DNA of 10,039 bases from Bacteroidota bacterium (GCA_021780705.1 JAJXYG010000081.1:1-10039); one strand, 5' to 3'. Shown: positions 1-6,593, numbered from the stretch's first letter. Translations and numbers: made by a program. Notes: a model not told the origin generated them from the sequence alone.

Positions 1-111
1 GTAAAATGGGCTACCGAGGGTACCAGCGCCGACCTGGTCGGGGTGGAAAAGAAAAGTCTGCCCGGATCCACCTTCGCGGTACCAACGGGTTACACGGTCA
101 TGCAAAGATGA
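1..111 (+). CDS. C-terminal fragment of an unrecognised upstream protein (partial)
   Basis: Frame 1 is open from the left edge to a TGA at 109-111, giving 36 residues that end in STFAVPTGYTVMQR. First codon positions are strongly purine-rich, as in real genes, and codon use resembles the neighbours. The pattern F-x-V-P-x-G-Y near the end is reminiscent of the C-termini of small exported Bacteroidota proteins of the DUF4412 type, but this fragment is too short to assign and I would not name a family. A terminator-like structure follows at 176-220, which supports a plus-strand gene ending here. The opposite strand is also open through this stretch (231 down to 1), so strand assignment is a judgement based on codon pattern and context. 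Confidence 0.45.
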   Translation, partial: VKWATEGTSADLVGVEKKSLPGSTFAVPTGYTVMQR

Positions 112-175
112 CAGGAATTCACTAACCACAAATCCAGCCTTCGGTGACATCCGCTCCACCTCCTGAACAAATTTT

Positions 176-220
176 AAGGCCCAATTTTCCAATTGCCGCT
201 CCTCAAGGCCTTTTTGTTTT
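176..220 (+). terminator. possible intrinsic terminator for the upstream gene
   Basis: AAGGCC (176-181) can pair with GGCCTT (207-212). The loop contains a second small hairpin, CAATT (182-186) with AATTG (191-195). The right arm runs into a T-rich stretch, TTTTTGTTTT (211-220). The GC core is only four base pairs and the loop is long, so this is moderate evidence. It overlaps the -33 element proposed for mqnE. Confidence 0.35.
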
Positions 221-244
221 GCATTTCCCACTATTGTAAATTTG
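211..244 (+). promoter_or_regulatory. mqnE promoter, Bacteroidota type
   Basis: TTTTTG (211-216), a 20-nt spacer and TAAATTTG (237-244) match the Bacteroidota primary-sigma consensus TTTG / N19-21 / TAnnTTTG. The -7 box ends only four bases before the mqnE ATG at 249, so the predicted transcription start falls at or next to the start codon. Confidence 0.65.
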
Positions 245-248
245 CACT

Positions 249-1430
249 ATGGAAGAAATAACCCGAGACGCTTCTTTGCTGGAAATTGTTTCCACCTTTG
301 AAGAAGGCAATGCTTTTCAAAAAATTACCCAAAAAATCATCGCAGACCAGCGCATTACAGAGGATGAAGCCTTGTTGCTTTTTGAAAAAGCGAGCCTTGG
401 CCTTGTGGGGCTGCTGGCCAATTACATACGTGAAAAAAGATATGGAGACCAGACTTTCTTCAATCGCAATTTTCATATTGAACCCACCAATGTCTGCGTA
501 TTTTCCTGCAATTTCTGCTCTTATTCCAGATTGTATGCGCACCGGGAAGAAGGCTGGCAACTTTCGATGGACCAGATGATGGACATAGTGCGGTCTTATG
601 ACAACCAGCCGGTCACCGAAGTCCATATCGTTGGGGGGGTACATCCCAAAATGGACCTTGATTTCTTCTGCGACCTCGTCTCAAGAATCAGGACCCACCG
701 TCCGGACCTGCACATCAAAGGATTTACGGCAGTCGAACTGGATTATATGTTCAAAAAGGCCAAACTCACTACTGAAGAAGGCCTTCAAAAATTCAAGAAT
801 GCCGGGCTTCAATCACTTCCCGGAGGAGGCGCCGAGATTTTCGATCCACAGGTAAGAAAACAGATTTGTGAAGACAAAGTAGATGCCATGGGTTGGTTGC
901 ATATACATGAGACAGCGCACCGGCTGGGGATGCATACCAATGCAACCATGCTCTACGGGCATCTGGAAAACTATACCCATCGGATTGACCACATGTCCCG
1001 TTTACGGAACTTACAGGACAAAACCCATGGTTTCAATACGTTTATTCCCCTTAAATTCAGAAATAAGAACAATGAGATGAGTGCGGTGTCTGAAACCTCC
1101 ATTACTGAAGACATGAAAATGTATGCGGTGGCCAGGATCTTCATGGATAATTTTGCCCACCTAAAGGCCTATTGGCCCATGCTTGGCAGGCAACAGGCTC
1201 AACTGGCGCTCTCTTTTGGCGTCGATGATATTGATGGTACTATAGATGATTCTACCAAGATTTATTCAATGGCGGGAAGTGAGGAACAAGTGCCTTCCAT
1301 GACCACACAGGAACTGGTTACCCTTATCAGACAGGTAAAAAGGCTTCCGGTAGAAAGGGATACACTGTATCACGTAGTCCGGACCTTTCCAATCCAGGAA
1401 GAAAAATCCTTCGATCTCAATCTGAATTGA
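249..1430 (+). CDS. mqnE: Aminodeoxyfutalosine synthase MqnE (radical SAM)
   Basis: MqnE joins 3-[(1-carboxyvinyl)oxy]benzoate to an adenosyl unit from S-adenosylmethionine to make 6-amino-6-deoxyfutalosine, an early cytoplasmic step of the futalosine pathway to menaquinone. The 393-residue product has the usual family length. The radical-SAM iron-sulfur motif C-x3-C-x2-C is at Cys83, Cys87 and Cys90. Further family signatures are the glycine-rich HIVGGVHP stretch (about 126-133), SLPGGGAEIFDP, TNATMLYGH and, near the C-terminus, SFGVDDIDGTIDDSTK. These fit MqnE better than its paralogue MqnC. The ATG at 249 is the only plausible start: the next in-frame Met lies beyond residue 100, after the cluster motif. 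No other mqn gene is visible here, so the pathway is scattered or lies outside the window. Transcription probably starts at the adjacent promoter with little or no leader. Confidence 0.93.
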   Translation: MEEITRDASLLEIVSTFEEGNAFQKITQKIIADQRITEDEALLLFEKASLGLVGLLANYIREKRYGDQTFFNRNFHIEPTNVCVFSCNFCSYSRLYAHREEGWQLSMDQMMDIVRSYDNQPVTEVHIVGGVHPKMDLDFFCDLVSRIRTHRPDLHIKGFTAVELDYMFKKAKLTTEEGLQKFKNAGLQSLPGGGAEIFDPQVRKQICEDKVDAMGWLHIHETAHRLGMHTNATMLYGHLENYTHRIDHMSRLRNLQDKTHGFNTFIPLKFRNKNNEMSAVSETSITEDMKMYAVARIFMDNFAHLKAYWPMLGRQQAQLALSFGVDDIDGTIDDSTKIYSMAGSEEQVPSMTTQELVTLIRQVKRLPVERDTLYHVVRTFPIQEEKSFDLNLN

Positions 1431-1595
1431 TGATCTCACAAGCCTGAAGGAACAGAATGACTACCGGTCACCTTGTTCCCTAATCCCTTAACCTTCCGAC
1501 ACGAAAGCCGGAATTCTTCCTATTCAGCATTTTTATGGCTGGGTTTTCCCACATTTTTCATTTAGGCAGTACTAACGAGCCTACCCTTTGCAAAT

Positions 1596-1755
1596 TGCCA
1601 GACCTATGGGGACCACGCCCTTCAAAGGTCCGGACAGTTGCAGAAAAACAGGTCTGCACCGGGCTGGTATACCAAGTGCTGGCGGGGATTTGGAAGATCG
1701 GGTCCCCTACCCTCACAGGCTTGCAATACCCCATGAATAGGTCATGAAACTGGCA
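1596..1755. repeat. inverted-repeat-bounded, structured non-coding element
   Basis: The two ends pair in register: TGCCA (1596-1600) with TGGCA (1751-1755), GACCTAT (1601-1607) with ATAGGTC (1737-1743), and GGGG (1608-1611) with CCCC (1729-1732), with bulges only on the right side. Inside are TGCAG (1639-1643) with CTGCA (1654-1658), and a perfect 10-bp palindrome TGGTATACCA (1665-1674). GGGGACC (1608-1614) could alternatively pair with GGTCCCC (1701-1707). It could be a structured RNA, a small non-autonomous mobile element or a decayed remnant. The strand is undetermined. Confidence 0.4.
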
Positions 1756-1772
1756 GGCTAAGAATAAAATTT

Positions 1773-1809
1773 AAAATTAGATGGCTTATTTTCATTAAAA
1801 TCTAATTTT
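1773..1809. repeat. AT-rich inverted repeat upstream of pfkA
   Basis: AAAATTAGAT (1773-1782) and ATCTAATTTT (1800-1809) are perfect 10-bp complements around a 17-nt spacer. It lies about 60 bases upstream of the pfkA -7 box. It may be an operator or a weak factor-dependent terminator. There is no T-run outside the stem. Confidence 0.45.
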
Positions 1810-1866
1810 GGGAGCCTTGGAAAAAATAGATACAGATCCCCATGATTATTAATACCGCGAATTGCT

Positions 1867-1874
1867 TATTTTTG
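1867..1874 (+). promoter_or_regulatory. pfkA -7 promoter box
   Basis: TATTTTTG matches TAnnTTTG exactly. It sits about 46 bases before the pfkA start, giving a leader of roughly 40 nt. No clear TTG -33 element is visible at the expected distance. Confidence 0.5.
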
Positions 1875-1920
1875 GCACCTTTTTAAGGGGTATTTACAAC
1901 AGAAATGGAAATCTAGTCAA

Positions 1921-2904
1921 ATGAAGGAGAAAAAAGTAACCAAAATTGGGGTGCTGACATCCGGAGGCGACGCTCCGGGAATGAATGCTGCGATCCGCGC
2001 GGTGGTAAGAACCGGTATATATAACGGACTGGAGGTTTTTGGAATTATCCGGGGCTACGCCGGGATGATCGAGGGGGATATCTTCAAAATGGAAAGCAAG
2101 AGTGTAGCCAACATCATACAAAGAGGTGGAACCATATTGAAAACTGCCCGATGCAAAGAATTTTTTACCTACGAAGGCAGACAGAAGGCATATCAAAATC
2201 TTAAGAAACACGGGATCAATGGGTTAGTCATCATCGGGGGAGATGGATCTTTTCGCGGGGCCCAGATTTTCAGCAATGAATTCGACATCCCCTGCATTGG
2301 CCTTCCCGGCACCATAGACAAGGACATCGACGGAACGGATTTTACCATTGGATTTGATACGGCTGTCAATACAGCAGTAGAAGCCATTGACAAGGTCAGG
2401 GATACCGCTGATGCCCATGACCGGTTGTTCGTTATTGAAGTAATGGGAAGGGATTCTGGATATATTGCCCTGCACAGCGGGATTGCCACAGGGGCAGAAA
2501 ATATTCTAATCCCAGAAAGGCAAACCGATATAGAAGACGTCATTACCGCCCTGACCGAGAAGCAGGGAAGGAAAAAACTGGTCAATATCATTGTGGTTGC
2601 CGAAGGAGAAAAGTTTGGTGCGGCGGAGATCACCAAGATTGTTACAGAAAGAATGCCTGAGCAGGAAGTTAGAATGACCATTTTAGGCCACATTCAACGC
2701 GGCGGAGCTCCTACCTGTTTTGACCGGGTCATAGCAAGCCGGATGGGATATTCAGCTGTGGAGTGCCTAATTGAAGGAAGACATAATGTATTTGTAGGAA
2801 TAGTCAACAACCGGATGCATTTCATTCCCCTTAATGAAGCAGTGAAAAAGAAACAGAAAATCGGGGAGGAATGGATGAAGATTGTAAAGATCCTTTCCAC
2901 CTGA
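1921..2904 (+). CDS. pfkA: ATP-dependent 6-phosphofructokinase
   Basis: PfkA phosphorylates fructose-6-phosphate to fructose-1,6-bisphosphate with ATP, the committed step of glycolysis, in the cytoplasm. The 327-residue product is close to the 320 of the E. coli enzyme. Visible motifs are the nucleotide loop SGGDAPGMNAAIR (residues 14-26), GGDGS (106-110), whose Gly109 marks ATP rather than pyrophosphate use, TIDKD (131-135) with catalytic Asp133, MGR (175-177) and GHIQRGG (256-262) for the sugar phosphate. Compared with E. coli, Lys134 replaces Asn between the two catalytic-loop aspartates, and by hand alignment Ser59 stands where effector-site Arg54 is, so allosteric control may differ (inference). 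The ATG at 1921 puts the nucleotide loop at the usual distance. pyk lies 117 bases downstream on the same strand and may be co-transcribed. Confidence 0.95.
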   Translation: MKEKKVTKIGVLTSGGDAPGMNAAIRAVVRTGIYNGLEVFGIIRGYAGMIEGDIFKMESKSVANIIQRGGTILKTARCKEFFTYEGRQKAYQNLKKHGINGLVIIGGDGSFRGAQIFSNEFDIPCIGLPGTIDKDIDGTDFTIGFDTAVNTAVEAIDKVRDTADAHDRLFVIEVMGRDSGYIALHSGIATGAENILIPERQTDIEDVITALTEKQGRKKLVNIIVVAEGEKFGAAEITKIVTERMPEQEVRMTILGHIQRGGAPTCFDRVIASRMGYSAVECLIEGRHNVFVGIVNNRMHFIPLNEAVKKKQKIGEEWMKIVKILST

Positions 2905-2916
2905 TTGCTTTTTTAT

Positions 2917-2939
2917 TATATTTAGCCAGGGAGCGCTCC
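2917..2939 (+). promoter_or_regulatory. possible pyk promoter box and adjoining palindrome
   Basis: TATATTTA (2917-2924) matches seven of eight positions of TAnnTTTG but has no good -33 partner. Directly after it is a perfect 10-bp palindrome, GGAGCGCTCC (2930-2939), which would lie at or just after the transcription start. It could be an operator or the stem of a weak pfkA terminator. If the promoter is not real, pyk is read from pfkA. Confidence 0.3.
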
Positions 2940-3021
2940 AATAGCACTGTTGACCCCATGGCCACGGTATTCTCAGGTTTGGATGTGCCTGCTTTAAATA
3001 AAAATTTATCCTTATAAAATA

Positions 3022-4512
3022 ATGTCAAAGAATATTACGAAGTACCTGCATCCGGAAATGGACAAAAAGGCAGGCCTGGATCATTCTACCAAGCGAACCA
3101 AAATTGTGGCTACCATTGGGCCGGCAAGTGACACTTTTGAGGCAATGGTGGAACTCGTGAAAGCGGGAGTGAATGTCTTCAGGCTGAATTTTTCCCATGG
3201 ATCCCACGAAAGTAAGGCCGCCATTATTGATACCATCACAAGAATCAATGAGACCCTCCCCTATAATATCGCAATCCTGGCTGACCTCCAGGGTCCGAAA
3301 TTACGGGTAGGTGAAATCGAAAATAATGCCCTGGAAATTAACCCCGGTGATATCCTCACCTTTACCAACACAAAATGTGTAGGTACCCGGGAAAGGATTT
3401 ATGTTAGTTACCCCAATCTGCACCAGGATGTAATTACCGGAAATACGATTATGATTGATGACGGGAAGCTGGAGGTGAAGGTTGTCAAAATCTTGCCCAA
3501 CAAGGATGTGCAGGTTGAAGTGGTGATGGGGGGAATCCTATCGTCCAAAAAAGGGCTGAACCTGCCCGATACAAGGATATCACTTCCTGCCCTTACCGAA
3601 AAAGACCTGGCAGACCTGGATTTTATTTTGGATCACAAGGTAGACTGGATTGCACTCTCCTTTGTCCGGGAAGTCAAGGATATCATAGGACTCAAACAAA
3701 TACTTAAGGCAAGGAAAAGCAAGGCCAAGGTCATAGCGAAAATCGAAAAACCGGAAGCAGTGGACAATATCCGGGAAATTATACTCGAAAGCGATGGGAT
3801 AATGATTGCGCGTGGGGACCTCGGAGTGGAGCTACCTGTGGAAAAGGTGCCCCTGATACAAAAAGAAATCATCCGCAAATGTATGCACCGGGCAAAACCC
3901 GTCATTGTAGCCACCCAAATGATGGAAAGTATGATCGATCGGGTAAAACCCAACAGAAGCGAAATTACCGATGTAGCCAATGCAGTCCTGGAAGGTGCAG
4001 ATGCTCTGATGCTTAGCGGGGAAACCGCTACCGGGCAGCACCCCACCCTGGTCATCCAGACGATGACCAAGATTATCCTGGAAATAGAACGGACTGCCTA
4101 TGATTACAACCGGGATGACATCCTTGCCCCCCAGCCTCATTCACCTTCATTTATGAGCGATGCGCTTTGCTACAGTGCCTGCAAATTGGCTGCTGATGTC
4201 AAAGCTGATGCCTTGATCGGAATGACCCAGAGCGGATACACCGGCTTTATGCTGAGTAGTTATCGTCCCAAATCCCTGTTGTATATCTTTAGTAAGGAAA
4301 AAAGCCTGATCAACCAGTTAAGTCTCAGTTGGGGAGTCCGGGCAATATTTTATAGTGAAGAAGAAAGCCTGGATGACATCATTTTTGACCAGATCAATAT
4401 CCTGAAGGAAAGAGGGTTTATTAAAACCGGGGATGTGGTCGTCAATACAGGCAGTACTCCGGTCAGTTTGCATTTACCCACCAATATACTCAAGATTACC
4501 AAGGTAGAATAA
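3022..4512 (+). CDS. pyk: Pyruvate kinase
   Basis: Pyruvate kinase transfers phosphate from phosphoenolpyruvate to ADP, giving pyruvate and ATP, the last step of glycolysis. The 496 residues include FRLNFSHG (53-60, with the substrate and potassium-site Arg54 and Asn56), DLQGPKLRVGEI (88-99), IAKIEKPEA (238-246, with catalytic Lys240 and metal ligand Glu242), ARGDLGVELP (263-272) and SEITDVANAVLEGADALMLSGE in the stretch 313-334. The final ~130 residues form the regulatory C-terminal domain. The conserved RTKIVATIGPAS starts only at residue 25, so the chosen ATG gives an N-terminal extension of about 24 residues. An in-frame ATG at 3058 (Met13) is an alternative start. A strong terminator follows, so this gene ends the pfkA-pyk unit. 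Confidence 0.95.
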   Translation: MSKNITKYLHPEMDKKAGLDHSTKRTKIVATIGPASDTFEAMVELVKAGVNVFRLNFSHGSHESKAAIIDTITRINETLPYNIAILADLQGPKLRVGEIENNALEINPGDILTFTNTKCVGTRERIYVSYPNLHQDVITGNTIMIDDGKLEVKVVKILPNKDVQVEVVMGGILSSKKGLNLPDTRISLPALTEKDLADLDFILDHKVDWIALSFVREVKDIIGLKQILKARKSKAKVIAKIEKPEAVDNIREIILESDGIMIARGDLGVELPVEKVPLIQKEIIRKCMHRAKPVIVATQMMESMIDRVKPNRSEITDVANAVLEGADALMLSGETATGQHPTLVIQTMTKIILEIERTAYDYNRDDILAPQPHSPSFMSDALCYSACKLAADVKADALIGMTQSGYTGFMLSSYRPKSLLYIFSKEKSLINQLSLSWGVRAIFYSEEESLDDIIFDQINILKERGFIKTGDVVVNTGSTPVSLHLPTNILKITKVE

Positions 4513-4555
4513 GGCGAATAATATTGACAGGAACCCTTTCCCAAAATAATAGTAG

Positions 4556-4587
4556 AAGCTGGTGGATGGATTCACCAGTTTTTTTTT
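4556..4587 (+). terminator. intrinsic terminator after pyk
   Basis: CTGGTG (4559-4564) and CACCAG (4573-4578) form a perfect stem around an 8-nt loop. The stem can extend outward with a G-T and two A-T pairs (4556-4558 with 4579-4581), and a run of nine T follows (4579-4587). It lies 44 bases after the pyk stop. This is the clearest terminator in the window. Confidence 0.85.
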
Positions 4588-4698
4588 GTACCCAATCCCA
4601 CCTTGCTTCTTAGCCAATGGTCATGTCCAATCCCTTTAAACTAGGCGCATGGTTCACGAATGATTGTATTTAAACCCACTAAAATCTAAACCCTGTCT

Positions 4699-4742
4699 GT
4701 GAGGGGGTATTATTGCTTATATTTAAGGCAAAATCTCCTCAC
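4699..4742 (+). promoter_or_regulatory. GH20 gene promoter box flanked by an inverted repeat
   Basis: TATATTTA (4718-4725) matches seven of eight positions of TAnnTTTG and sits 21 bases before the ATG at 4747. GTGAGG (4699-4704) and CCTCAC (4737-4742) are perfect complements on either side of the box. The left arm lies upstream of the expected transcription start, so if functional the repeat acts on DNA, as an operator would. Confidence 0.4.
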
Positions 4743-4746
4743 GAAA

Positions 4747-6390
4747 ATGAAAAAAATTCTTCCCATTCTTATGGGTCTGGTCGCTCAGACTTCCATTTGC
4801 CAGACCACATTGAATATTGTTCCAGAACCCGTACAAATTCAAATGCATGCCGGTTCATTTAAATTTGGACATGCTGTAAATATCGCCACTGACCAGGGAA
4901 CCCTTCATGACGCAGTAATGCTGAATCACTACCTTGACAAATTTTACAAACTGACTTTGAAGGTGAAAAAAGCCTCAGAAGTCAGCGGTCAAACCCCTTC
5001 GATCCTGCTTAGTCTCTCCAGACAGAAAAATCCGCTGCCAGGTGAGTACCATCTGGAGGTATCAGATTCTCACGTAGTGATCAATGGAAGAGACCCTGAA
5101 GCGGTATTCTATGGGATCCAGACCCTGTTGCAACTCCTTCCCCCGGACAGTACTGCTTTTACAGGCGGAAAAGGTTGCGAACTTCCGCAATTGGCCATCC
5201 TGGATTATCCCAGGTTTCAATACCGGGGGATGCACCTGGACGTCGGCCGTCATTTTTTTGGGGTGAAGGACATCAAGAAATTCCTGGATTATTTAGCCTG
5301 GCAAAAATTCAATTATTTCCACTGGCATCTTACCGAAGACCAGGGTTGGAGAATTGAAATAAAAAGATACCCCAGGCTGACACAAATAGGTGGATTTCGC
5401 AATGGCACCATTATCGGGCATTATCCCGGAACGGGCAATGACAGCATTCATTACGGGGGTTTCTATACCCAGGCAGAGGTGAAAGAGATTGTGAAGTATG
5501 CGAGTGACCGGTATATTACTGTGATTCCGGAAATAGAAATGCCGGGCCATTCCTCTGCAGCAATTGCAGCCTATCCCCAACTGAGTTGTTTCCCGGACCA
5601 ATCCACCGAAGTGAAACCCAATACGCCCTGGGCAGGAAGCCGAACTGGCAAGCAGGTTCAGCAAACCTGGGGAGTGTTTCCAGATGTGTATTGTCCTTCA
5701 GAATATACCTTCACCTTTTTGGAAAATGTACTCGATGAAGTAATGAAATTATTTCCTTCCAAATACATTCATATCGGAGGGGACGAATGTCCCAAGACCT
5801 ATTGGAAACGCTCTGAATTTTGTCAACAACTCATCAAAGAGAAACATCTCAAAAATGAGGAAGGGCTGCAGAGTTATTTCATCTCCAGGATTGAGAAATA
5901 TGTCAACAGCAAGGGTCGCCAAATCATTGGTTGGGACGAGATCCTGGAAGGGGGTCTGGCACCAAATGCGACCGTAATGAGCTGGAGAGGGGAAATCGGT
6001 GGAATCAATGCTGCCAAAGCCCACCATTATGTGATCATGACTCCCGGTAAATACGTTTATTTTGACCATGCCCAGCGTCATGAAGAGGATAGTGTGACCA
6101 TTGGCGGTTATCTTCCGCTTGACACTGTGTATAACTATGAACCGGTTCCAAGGCAACTCGCCCAAGATGAACAGAAGTATGTGCTGGGAGCCCAGGGAAA
6201 TATTTGGACTGAATACATGGGAAACTGGAATAAGGTGCAGTATATGATATATCCTAGAATGACTGCCCTTAGTGAGGTACTCTGGACTCCAAAGAGCGAA
6301 AGGAACTGGGATAACTTCAAAAGCCGGCTTCCCGAGGTTTTCCAGAGGTACCATTTATGGAATGTAAACTACTATAACCCACTAAAATAG
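4747..6390 (+). CDS. Secreted beta-N-acetylhexosaminidase, glycoside hydrolase family 20
   Basis: The enzyme removes terminal beta-linked GlcNAc or GalNAc from glycans or chitin oligomers by substrate-assisted catalysis. Of 547 residues, 1-18 look like a signal peptide (two lysines, a hydrophobic stretch, then SIC before Gln19). The residue before Cys18 is Ile, so a lipoprotein is unlikely and ordinary cleavage leaving Gln at the new N-terminus fits better. Residues ~20-155 form the GH20b domain and ~157-515 the catalytic barrel. Key sites are YRGMHLDVGRHF (159-170), FHWHLTEDQGWRIE (191-204), the catalytic pair Asp346-Glu347 in HIGGDE, the sugar-binding Trp413 in MSWRG and GNIWTEY (484-490). 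The frame extends upstream to a GTG at 4699, but that stretch contains the promoter box and would hide the signal peptide, so I use the ATG. The next gene encodes an amino-sugar phosphate enzyme, which suggests GlcNAc use. Confidence 0.93.
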   Translation: MKKILPILMGLVAQTSICQTTLNIVPEPVQIQMHAGSFKFGHAVNIATDQGTLHDAVMLNHYLDKFYKLTLKVKKASEVSGQTPSILLSLSRQKNPLPGEYHLEVSDSHVVINGRDPEAVFYGIQTLLQLLPPDSTAFTGGKGCELPQLAILDYPRFQYRGMHLDVGRHFFGVKDIKKFLDYLAWQKFNYFHWHLTEDQGWRIEIKRYPRLTQIGGFRNGTIIGHYPGTGNDSIHYGGFYTQAEVKEIVKYASDRYITVIPEIEMPGHSSAAIAAYPQLSCFPDQSTEVKPNTPWAGSRTGKQVQQTWGVFPDVYCPSEYTFTFLENVLDEVMKLFPSKYIHIGGDECPKTYWKRSEFCQQLIKEKHLKNEEGLQSYFISRIEKYVNSKGRQIIGWDEILEGGLAPNATVMSWRGEIGGINAAKAHHYVIMTPGKYVYFDHAQRHEEDSVTIGGYLPLDTVYNYEPVPRQLAQDEQKYVLGAQGNIWTEYMGNWNKVQYMIYPRMTALSEVLWTPKSERNWDNFKSRLPEVFQRYHLWNVNYYNPLK

Positions 6391-6403
6391 GCCCCTGCAC
6401 ACT

Positions 6404-6424
6404 TGTATCGACGGAGCTGATACA
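6404..6424. repeat. small hairpin after the GH20 gene
   Basis: TGTATC (6404-6409) pairs with GATACA (6419-6424) around 9 nt. An outer GCAC (6397-6400) can also pair with GTGC (6431-6434). No T-run follows, so a terminator role is uncertain. Confidence 0.3.
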
Positions 6425-6450
6425 GGAAGAGTGCCAGACTTAGGTCGGAA

Positions 6451-6489
6451 AATTGCCAATAAAAATTGTTCATAATTTTATTGGAAATT
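6451..6489. promoter_or_regulatory. AT-rich palindrome overlapping the nagB-like promoter, candidate operator
   Basis: CCAATAAAAATT (6456-6467) and AATTTTATTGG (6474-6484) are complementary with one extra A, around the 6-nt loop GTTCAT. After one mismatch the pairing continues with AATT (6451-6454) and AATT (6486-6489). The right arm contains the TTG (6481-6483) proposed as the -33 element. A repressor site is the simplest reading. An AT-rich terminator for the GH20 gene is the alternative. Confidence 0.45.
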
Positions 6490-6508
6490 AATAATCCGCT
6501 TATCTTCG
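6481..6508 (+). promoter_or_regulatory. promoter of the NagB-PIG-L gene
   Basis: TTG (6481-6483), a 17-nt spacer and TATCTTCG (6501-6508) match the Bacteroidota consensus with one mismatch in the -7 box. The leader would be about 80 nt and contains a short hairpin, GGGG-CTTT-CCCC (6525-6536). Confidence 0.45.
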
Positions 6509-6593
6509 TCAGGCTTTTGGAATTGGGGCTTTCCCCGGATTGCTTTTACATTTTTTTAAAAAATCCAAACTTCATACAAAAACTTAAAAAAAG

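Larger units (their letters stand above)
1431..1920. other. 490-bp intergenic region without a convincing gene
   Basis: No reading frame here looks like a real protein. A 70-codon open frame at 1535-1747 exists but has no family resemblance and overlaps a base-paired element. The region holds an inverted-repeat element (1596-1755), an AT-rich inverted repeat (1773-1809) and the pfkA promoter box (1867-1874). No clear poly-T terminator follows mqnE. Confidence 0.6.

Noticed and set aside
1-231. Minus-strand open frame from a possible GTG at 231 running off the left edge (77 codons)
   Set aside because: It is exactly antisense to the plus-strand frame that has the better purine-first codon pattern in 1-111. 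It lacks an ATG near its start, would begin 17 bases from mqnE, and its first codons lie over the mqnE promoter and the possible terminator. I recognise no family in it.
1535-1747. 70-codon plus-strand open frame between mqnE and pfkA
   Set aside because: No family resemblance, no promoter box before it, and it coincides with the base-paired element at 1596-1755, so the open frame looks accidental.
4699-4746. GTG-initiated 16-residue extension of the GH20 protein
   Set aside because: The stretch contains the likely -7 box, and the extension would place a polar segment before an otherwise standard signal peptide.
5749-6354. 201-codon minus-strand open frame inside the GH20 gene
   Set aside because: Antisense to the catalytic domain with the intact Asp-Glu pair; a shadow of a well-supported gene.
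4674-6387. 13-base direct match AACCCACTAAAAT near 4674 and near 6376
   Set aside because: The second copy encodes the end of the GH20 protein and the first is intergenic; short, AT-rich and without target-site features, so probably chance.
6551-6563. T7/A6 palindrome in the leader of the NagB-PIG-L gene as a transcription attenuator
   Set aside because: The preceding GGGG-CTTT-CCCC hairpin is separated from the T-run by about 14 bases, too far for a standard intrinsic terminator, and homopolymer runs are common in such leaders.
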